In this document: positions 56,254 to 64,000 of the stretch, in pieces | Numbering within the stretch: the stretch's first letter is position 1 | How the letters are laid out: each line of letters opens with the position of its first letter | From: Sambucus nigra | Taxonomy: Eukaryota; Streptophyta; Magnoliopsida; Dipsacales; Adoxaceae | Length of the DNA stretch: 64,000 bases | Reading direction: 5' to 3' | Assembly: GCA_949130495.1 (NCBI GenBank) | Contig: OX422222.1 | Span: 275,084,109-275,148,108, forward strand | Notes under the pieces: model-generated | Database searches by the model: none | What the model saw: the letters and a program-made list of their open reading frames with translations, nothing else | Told to the model about the DNA's origin: nothing | Translations under genes and position numbers: made by a program

Positions 56254-58320
56254 TATGGAAAGTTATTCATTAAATAGCCCCCCTTTATTTGATGGAAGAA
56301 ATTATGCTTATTGGAAAGCACATATGAGATCCTCATTAAAATCTATAGATGAATGTATTTGGATTGTTGTTGAAAAAGGGTGGTACCCTCCAACTTTTAT
56401 TATTGATGATGCTAATTTTTTATAACTCGTTGAAGAATGGAGTGAGGATTAGTTGAAATAATGTAATTTTAATTCTAAAGGTTTAAATGCTTAATTTAGT
56501 GTCATGTCCCCGAAAGAGATTCGTCGTATCATGACTTGTGAAACTTCTAAGGAGCATGGGACACACTCCAATTAACTCAAGAGGGTACCAACACTTTTAA
56601 GGCTTCAAAACTATAAAATTTAACCACTAAATTTGAAATTATCATCATGAAAGAAAGTGAAATGTTTGGTGAGTTTTATGCCCATCTTTCCGACATAGTT
56701 AACTCATGCTTTAACTTAGGTGATAGAATCCCTGAAAATCATGTAGTTAAGAAGATTCTTAAATCTCTTCCTATTCGTTTTAATGCTAAAGTCACTGTCC
56801 TTAATACCTTAGGCATATTAGATTCCATAAAATTAGAATACCTTATATGTGATCTCCAAACTTATGAGTTAAATATGTTTCCTAAGGATAACAAAAAGAA
56901 AGATAAGGGGGGTACTTTAAAAGCTAAAAAGGAAGATATTTTTTAGTCCAATGAATTCGATGATGATTTTGATAATATGGCCTTATTTGCAAAGAAATTT
57001 ACAAAATTTCTCAAATTTAAGAACCAAAATTTAAAATTTGAGAAAAATAAAAATAAGGCAAATGGCAATTCTATTGATCGAAATCTCAAGAAGTTTAAAA
57101 ATGATAATCATAAAAGAGATCATTTTAAAAAGGATGATTCAAAAAGATGTTTTGAGTGTGATGGCCGAGGTCATAGAGCATATGAATGCCCCGCTAAAGA
57201 AACAAGGCAAGAAAAGGCCGTTTATAATGCGACTCTTAGTGATAGTGAAAACAAGTTCGAAGACTCTGATGACTCAAGTCCATATGGTAATGGCTTCACT
57301 GCTTTTATGGATAGTGTTGATAGTTTATCTTGTGTGTCACATCCTAATGTTGACATTTCTGGAAGTGATAAGAAAGAAGTTATTCCCAATCACCCACTAG
57401 ATAATTATTTTGTTAAAAGTGAGAATGATGTTGAAGAAAGTGATTTTAGAACCGCCTATTCTGAGTTATACACCGAATCCTTACGTATTCAAAAGACTAA
57501 TAAGAAATTAACTTTTAGGGTGTTGACTTTAGAAAAAAAAGTTGAAAGAACTAAAGGAGATGGAAGCGTTAGCTAGTCAACTAAAGGCGATTAAGTTTAC
57601 TCTTTCGGAGGAACTTATTTTAATTGGGAAAAAAAAGATTGACTTGACAAATTCTTTAGCTCGTGTTTCTGAAAATCTTCATGAATATTTGGAGGTTCTA
57701 AAAATACTTGAAGCAAATATTATCAAACTTGAGAAAGATCTCGAGGCCTCTCAAGTAGTCAAAGTCACTGTTGAAGATAACTCTGGAAGAATGGGAAAAT
57801 TGTTCTTGGACTCGTTTTAGGTTATAAGGAGAAAGGATATCAAGAGAGAAAAGGTATAGGATATGTAGAGGGTGAAGACTAGATCCGAACCTCTAGCTAA
57901 ATTTATTACCAAGGTTTACACTCATAAACCCATCCCACCTAAAATAAATCCTTATAAGTAATTTTTTAAAGGGACTCCTAACCAACATTCTTATTGTACT
58001 TTATGCAAAAAAATGGGTCATCTCAAAAACAATTGTTATGAGCTTAGGAATAATTCGTTTACACTGGCTTCTACACCTCACTATAGCCAATTAGCTAGCC
58101 TTAAAAATCAAGTTGAGTATTTAGTCAATACTTCCCAAGGTTTAATGGAAGAATTTCTAAAATTATCTAAACCTCAAAGAAATTCATTCTACCAAGAGAC
58201 TAGAAACATCAATAGTCAAAACACAACTCATGCTTGGGTAACCAAAGATAAAACCGAGAAGGCATTAGTTGTTCCACTATACCAAAACAGTAAATTAGTA
58301 ATGGTACTGTAGTGTTATAA
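56254..58320 (+). pseudogene. Copia gag pseudogene with two zinc knuckles
   Basis: From ATG 56254 the frame gives a Copia Gag start (NSPPLFDGRNYAYWKAHM, W-I-V-V-E-K-G-W), broken by stops from about 56422. Open pieces follow: 56647-56946 (gag core, KKILKSLPIRFNAKVT), 56977-57576 (basic segment, then zinc knuckle CFECDGRGHRAYEC), 57542-57820 (coiled coil, LEKDLEASQVVKVT) and 58013-58312 (second knuckle, CTLCKKMGHLKNNC, starting just upstream). Both knuckles keep C-x2-C-x4-H-x4-C. The remnant ends near 58320, with no protease or pol genes. A large gag with a coiled coil and two knuckles points to the SIRE/Tork side of Copia. It is the same family as the minus-strand remnant at 1190-3218. Confidence 0.85.
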
Positions 58321-60300
58321 AAAAAAATTACTAACACTAAATTACCGTTAGAAAAAAAGCTTGGGGTAGCAAATTACTAACATTTTTTATCGTTACTAAC
58401 ACATCTTTACCATTACTAAAGTGTTACAAATTGATTCAAAACTTAACACACTTTTACCATTACCAACATTCATAACACATTTATAACAGGAAAAAATGTA
58501 ACATTAAGTAGTGGTATATATATGTTACTAATTTTAAATAATTTTAAAAAAAAATCAAATTTGAGATATTATTACTATTTATCACCTTGCAAGTCCCTGT
58601 ACAAATGCTTTCATTTTACACTGGAATTTTAAGGCGAAAGCTTTTCCCATAAAGAAAATCATGTATTAATGCCACAATCTATGTGAAAAATATAAAAGAA
58701 AATCATGCATTAGTGTCGTAAATATTTGTACAATAAAGAAGTATTTTAATTACATACATCTCTCATTTATCTTCTATATCTAAATGGGGACCATAATACT
58801 AATATGTTCCCAATCAGATCTCCTTACAACTAAATTTCTCTACCACCAATAGATTATTCCTCTTTTCTGGTAAATCGGTCCCTTCCACCTTCTAATATAC
58901 CCCCTTAATCTTCTTCACCCATCAGCTGCCCATACTTTACTTTCCATCCAACGTACTAACTAGACTTCACACACGGCTCTGTGGAAGGTAAACAAAAATT
59001 CATATCAGAATCACACTTATATACTAACAACACATCATCTGATAATTTTGAACTTAGTTAGTAAAGAGATGTTACAATCTCATACCTCGAACTTGAAGGG
59101 AAAACCATACATTACACGTCCCCAAGAAGAAACCATACATAACACATCCTTGTGTCGGAATCACTTCCGGAGGAGCTCCATGAATCTGAACATGTATATA
59201 AAACCATTGAAATAAATATGTCAACAATTCAATCCAAAAAGGAAACTGTAATTATATTTTGGTTGTCAAATAATATGTAGAAATAAACAAATTATAATGG
59301 ATCCAATACCACTTGATGAGGATGAGTTATTTCCTGAGATGTTGTTTTTAATGTTTATTCCACTCATGTTAATCTGAGTTGTCCTTTAAACAAGACAGAT
59401 AGATCATAAGGTGACATTAATGTTTATGTTATATAATTCCTGATTTAGTTGGGGTTGGTGCTTTCTACCTTAACTGAAAAAATGGTGATTGTCAGCAATC
59501 GAGGAAAAATAAAATTTGGACCTACAACATTTACATGATAATAATTAACCTAGGCAGATTATGCATTATCTGGACCTAAACCATACAAGGAAATCTCACC
59601 AAAATTAAAAACAAAACTATAAGAAGTTTGTAAAAGATGTAACTTTGAACAACATTGAACGAATGGCTGAATGGTCAATCCTATTTATGCAATTGTCAAA
59701 CAAGATGTTATTACTGAATAGTGAATACTAATTAATTTATATGATGCCACGTACCCTAGCGGTTTACTTTGACTTTGATTAAATCAAATGACAGAATGGT
59801 CGATCCTGTTGGTATATTTTCATAGCGACAGTCAAAGCACGAAATGTAGATGTAAACAGTCTCAAGTAGTATACTCAAAATATCCAGCTTCTACTAATTT
59901 GTAACAATTACCTGTATGAGAAGGGTCCAGTTCAATCAACCTGTATGTTCCATTATAAAAGAGTTGATATGTTTCACTAATCCTCCTATTGCTATGCTTC
60001 ACTATATTCGACTACCGCTATTTCATATATAGTTGCATTATAAACTACACCATAATCTATATAAAGTCGACATTATCACTATATTTTGCAAAATTGGATA
60101 TACAATGAATGACAAAAACTGAATGAAATGTAATAATCACTAAAACTGGATGATAAAAACGACTCTAAAATAAAAAGAATGAAATGTAATAAAAATTAGG
60201 TAGAGTAATAATTCTGCCAAAACCAAAACTGAATGACAAAAATTGTCCAGCCTTGCCACAATTTTAGTACCAAGTCATATAACATGTTCGAAAAAATTAC
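58321..60300. other. No gene recognised; repeat-like start
   Basis: The first 200 bp hold several TTACTAACA/GTGTTATAA-like motifs in both orientations (58281-58520), suggesting the subterminal region of a DNA transposon. I could not find its other end. The rest shows no coding signal. Confidence 0.4.
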
Positions 60301-60880
60301 CTACTCTTGATGTCAGCAGTCATATCCATGAAAGCTTACTCAACATTAGTAGCGCTTTCGGCACTGGTTTCCATTAATGGAATGACTATTTCATCTGCAA
60401 ATGCCTTTCAAAAACCAAAAATGCACAAATTGATTTTACTTTCCCTAATTCTCATTAAAAAAATACAACAATGTCAAGAAAAGCAAAAGATGTAGCCTTT
60501 ACCTTGGTTGTTTCATATGACACCATTTTATTCTCCATCATAACATATTTGTTTCCAATGACAATATTGTTCACATTTTCACTTGCGTACCGATCAATTT
60601 CACTCAACCATTACTTAACATTGTTGAAGTTCTCTTGGTTAGTTACATCATAAACCACTTGCCATAAAGGCTCGGCAGACAAAATAAATAATAAATGGAA
60701 AAAAATTTCGTTGCTCAAAAGCTTAAGGTGATCCTGCATAGTGAAAAATAAGTAATAATAAAATGCCAAAGAGAAAGGAAATTAAAAAACATACTATAAT
60801 GCCATGTGCCCTACGGTAGTAGGTACTAGGTATCGATCGAAAATGTTCTTGTTTAGCAGTATCCCATTGTATGAGCCAAA
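60301..60880 (-). pseudogene. RabD (Rab1/Ypt1-class) GTPase pseudogene fragment
   Basis: Three exon-like blocks of a small GTPase keep intron positions. Block 1 (about 60880-60795) reads QWDTAKQEHFRS and TYYRRAHGII. Block 2 (60658-60503) reads VVYDVTNQENFNNVK, stop, WLSEIDRYASENVN and IVIGNKYVMMENKMVSYETTK. Block 3 (60404-60301) reads AFADEIVIPLMETSAESATN, then a stop, then AFMDMTADIKSR. These match the plant Rab1 class, which works in ER-to-Golgi traffic. Two glutamine positions are TAA stops (60613-60611 and 60338-60336), and the catalytic-loop DTAGQE is DTAKQE. The P-loop exon and C-terminal cysteine tail were not found. Retained introns mean a genomic duplicate, not a retrocopy. Confidence 0.85.
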
Positions 60881-62763
60881 AAAGAAATAAGGGGAAACAA
60901 TACCTTTTCAATACAATAAAAGGATGGGGGAAGCAAGCATGAAACATTTTTGTATCGACATATAGGATATCCCACAGAAACCATCTAATAATATTTTCAA
61001 TTTAATAAAGTACCAAACAATGTTATAATAAAAAAATGTTAGGTTTTGAATGGAAAGAAGTTGGTTTAATGGTGTTGTACAACACCATTAGAACAACTTT
61101 TGTGCATTAAGACCCAGCATTTGGTGCTTATACCATTTTACTATAATAAAACAGATATACAGCGAAATATAAAGTTTATACTGGTATAATATTTAGACAA
61201 TAAAATGTTATATTTAGACAGAAGTTGGTTTAAATCTAGGTAAAATTATTAGAACTCCAACAGATATATAAAGAAATGTAAAATTTATAAAACGACTCTA
61301 AAAATAACTAAAAAGGGGGTACTTTACAAGAAAATGTAATTAATTAATGAATGGTGCATGTGGATTAGCTGATGGCCAAAAGTACTAATGTTTCCCCTCT
61401 AATAAGTAGTTAATTATGTAACCACGTCAACAACATTTTTCAAAATATGTTCCAATATTATCTTAATATCTACTCCATGAGGTCTACACAAAAATGGTCA
61501 ATATTAAGTACACATGATTGTTTGATCAGAAAAAGTTGATATGGAGAAGAAATCAACATAAATCCACTAAAAAAAAAGAAAGAAAAACAAAACAAAATTG
61601 TACAACATGGTAATGTCATTCCTTTTTGTAGGAGGGTAGTGTGACGGGGGTTTGGTAAGAAACTAGAACGGGTGATGCATGATCCACCTCAATGGACTCT
61701 GCCTCCAAGGTCTTTCACAATTTTTAGAAGCAGCACCTGGAAAAACCTATCTGCAAAAAGTTTCAAAAGCAGCACCAAAAAAACCTTCCCTTTCTCGTAA
61801 AAATGAAGCCAAGACTAGAACCACTCCCTTCAAGAAGACGAACTTCACAAACAATAATAGTAACTTTGAGAAAGGAATCTCCTGGGAATGATGGCTATCA
61901 AGGTAAGAGTAAAGAAACAAGCACTCAACACTTAGAGGGAGAGTAACGCCATAACTTGAGTTTCTAATACATTATTTGACCTCTCAAATGGTCCTATTTA
62001 TAGGTGAATATTAGGGCTAGTTTGGGCCTTTTCGTGGCCAAAAACAATAGGGAAAGCTTAGAGGGAGAAGGTCTGTAATGTACCTTTTGTCCCTACTAGG
62101 TCTGCAGTCGCATGTCTCCTCTAACAGACGACACTTGGTGTGAACCAAAGTCAAAAAGCAAATACGTCTCCTAATGAAGACAAAATATTTGATTTGGTAA
62201 ATATCTTTTTAAATGGTAACTTGTTGTACAAACTTTATAAACTTAAGAGTGGCCTCAAGGACCACCCTATATAAAATCATTTTATGAAAAAGTTCATTTC
62301 TTGTGAGCAGCCCCTTGGCTACTCACCTCAGTTGTGACTAAGTGTGATTTGTGTAAGGACTTGAGGGACTACTAGGGTTTCCCCACTAATATTCTCTCTA
62401 TCTTAAAGTGCTAAGTGGTTGAGCTTGCTCAATAAATCACGTTCCTCCCCCACCAAGCCAAAACTCTCAAAAGATCCCTAATGGCATTTTTTAGCCTTAC
62501 CTGCTCAACTAGTTTGCTTGTACAAGAAAGTAAATATTAGTACTTTGTTATTTTTTGGGCAACAAATCTTGAGGAAGAGGCCACTCTATGTGGATGATTC
62601 GACACGAATATTGTATTTATTCACCTTTAAACTTATACATTTTAGCCCCCTCGGGTACCTTAATTCCTATTTTTACGTTGGTTCACCAAACAACCTCCAT
62701 TTTATATGTTAACATGCTATATGAGGTATAATTGAGTATTTTTAGGTATTTCGATGCTTAGTG
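60881..62763. other. No recognised gene
   Basis: Lies between the Rab pseudogene and the CACTA-like end. It holds a 24-bp perfect palindrome at 61067-61090. A search by eye for the missing Rab N terminus found nothing. The open frame at 61679-61891 is basic and has no recognised similarity. Confidence 0.4.
61067..61090. repeat. 24-bp perfect palindrome
   Basis: TAATGGTGTTGT is followed directly by its reverse complement, with no loop. Confidence 0.9.
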
Positions 62764-62795
62764 CACTACACCAAATCCTGCGAATGGTCACGCCC

Positions 62796-62853
62796 AGTGG
62801 GTCACGGCCCAAGTCCGCGACCAGCTGGTCGCGGACTTGGGCCGTGACCCACT
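62796..62853. repeat. 58-bp perfect palindrome
   Basis: Symmetric about the 62824/62825 junction (CCAG|CTGG). Each 29-base arm contains GGGTCACGGCCCAAGTCCGC. There is no loop and no mismatch by eye. Confidence 0.9.
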
Positions 62854-63320
62854 CAATATTTGTCGTGACCATATTTATTATCACACTAAATTATCGATGC
62901 TCTCGAAGTGGTCACGGCCCAAGTCCGTGACCACAGTGGTCGTGGACTTGGGTCGTGACCATCTTGGCTCCAAACTCGTGCCAAAATTCCCTCCAAGCTT
63001 GGTCGCGGATGGGTCACGGCCCAAGTCCGTGACCCATGGCATGATGAAGAAGAGAGTACACACATTGAAGGTCACGGCTTAGGGCCGTGACCATTTCTGG
63101 GTGTGGGTCACGGCTATGGGCCGTGACCATCCCTCATTCAAGCATTAGGGTTGATAAAAAAAGGTCGCGCATCACAGATTGAGGGTCACGGCTATGGGCC
63201 GTGACCATTTCTTGGTATGGGTCACGGCTATAGGCCGTGACCAATAGGCGGTATACATCCCACTTAGCTTCATTAATGGGTCGTGGTGGGTGGGTCACGG
63301 CTCTAGGCCGTGACCAGTGT
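62796..63320. repeat. Subterminal GGTCACGG/CCGTGACC repeat array
   Basis: At least nine CCGTGACC-type and a similar number of GGTCACGG-type units are spaced over about 525 bp, often paired as inverted modules (GGTCACGGCTATGGGCCGTG). Each pair forms a short hairpin. Confidence 0.85.
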
Positions 63321-64000
63321 TAAACATAAAACAAAACAGCGCGGCTCAAATTCTCAATTTCCCCGCTCATCTTGTTCCCCAAACTGTGGAAAAGACACAC
63401 CCAACATCGAAAATGGAACTCACTTCCTCACCTCCTTCATCGATCGTGAAAATGGCACTCACTCTCAAATCCCTAGACGACACATTGCTTTAAAAAAAAG
63501 CTCTGATCCAAGGTTACTCGTCAGAGATGATTACAGATCTCTCTGATTCCCTGTTCGCCTCTCATTTTCATTCGACTCCAGCAAACATGTAAGATCGTTT
63601 CCTTCTTTGTTTGAGTTTTAATAATCAAATTTTTAGATCTATGAATATTTGGGTGTGTATTGATTTTTATATCAATGATTTTGAATGACTATTTTCTCAC
63701 TCTCTCTGAATTTCAACAAACAGGGCCATGAAAGTATTTTGGTTCGAACCAAAAAGGGCTATGGAATTTGATTACCTTTTAATCGGATGAAAATATTTTA
63801 CTCGATCCATTTGCAACAGGGCCATGGTTGAAAATATTTCGGCTCGAACCAAACAGGGCCATAGAACTGTGAAGACTCATTAGTTTTGTTTAAATCATGA
63901 ATCACATTAGTTTTGTTTAAATTGCATAGGTTTTAATGGTTTATACATTATCTTTTTAATTTTGTGGATATACCCATTTTCAAATATAAATGGATTCTTC

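Larger units (their letters stand above)
62764..64000 (+). mobile_element. CACTA-like transposon, left end (runs off the window)
   Basis: It begins CACTACACCAAATCCTGCGA, the terminal CACTA pattern of plant En/Spm-type elements. The next 560 bp are packed with GGTCACGG and CCGTGACC units in both orientations, typical of CACTA subterminal repeats that bind transposase. They include a 58-bp perfect palindrome. From about 63330 the sequence becomes leader-like, followed by T-rich, intron-like DNA. GGGCCATGG/GGCTCGAACCAAACAGGGCC motifs repeat at 63723-63862. The other terminus, target duplication and any transposase lie outside the window. Confidence 0.7.

Overview
The window is nuclear DNA from a flowering plant, probably a eudicot. 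It is AT-rich, crowded with LTR retrotransposon remains, and holds many short non-autonomous DNA transposons with clean target-site duplications, tRNA-derived SINE-like repeats and long TA microsatellites. Its main host gene has plant-style GT-AG introns and a plant-type protein. No bacterial operons, CRISPR arrays or tRNA genes were recognised.

The central feature is a complete minus-strand gene from 53359 down to 24640. Nine exons, placed by protein similarity and GT-AG junctions, give one uninterrupted 513-codon frame. The product is a DEAD-box RNA helicase of the plant RH1 (DDX51/Dbp6-like) type, with every helicase motif present. Its eight introns total about 27 kb and are swollen by transposons: Tourist-like elements, several hAT-type elements with 8-bp duplications, a LINE remnant, a gypsy-type fragment, two SINE-like copies, a rearranged LTR retrotransposon with a large internal palindrome, and minisatellites. 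The only other likely intact gene is a small single-exon plus-strand gene at 21404-21661, with a TATA box and two upstream G-boxes.

Layout. 1-1190: nothing recognised. 1190-4334: minus-strand Copia gag remnant with primer-binding site and probable LTR. 4440-11530: plus-strand Copia pseudogene, split by a 2.1-kb solo-LTR-like insertion in gag and a 393-bp hAT MITE in reverse transcriptase. 11531-14450: minus-strand Copia deletion derivative with gag joined to reverse transcriptase, plus its probable LTR. 17230-19700: fold-back MITEs and possible Helitron ends separated by TA microsatellites. 20760-21661: the small gene and its promoter. 21869-23700: a hAT MITE and an LTR-element fragment. 24640-53359: the RH1 gene. 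53360-54235: its promoter side, with a 160-bp tandem duplication and a Tourist-like MITE. 55190-58320: plus-strand Copia gag remnant of the same family as the one at the start of the window. 60301-60880: a RabD-type GTPase pseudogene fragment. 62764-64000: the left end of a CACTA-like transposon with a 58-bp perfect palindrome, running off the window.

I found no convincing new biological system. The most useful results are the reconstructed 28.7-kb RH1 gene, the palindromic LTR element in its third intron, and the nested insertions whose duplications let the host frame be read across the junction.
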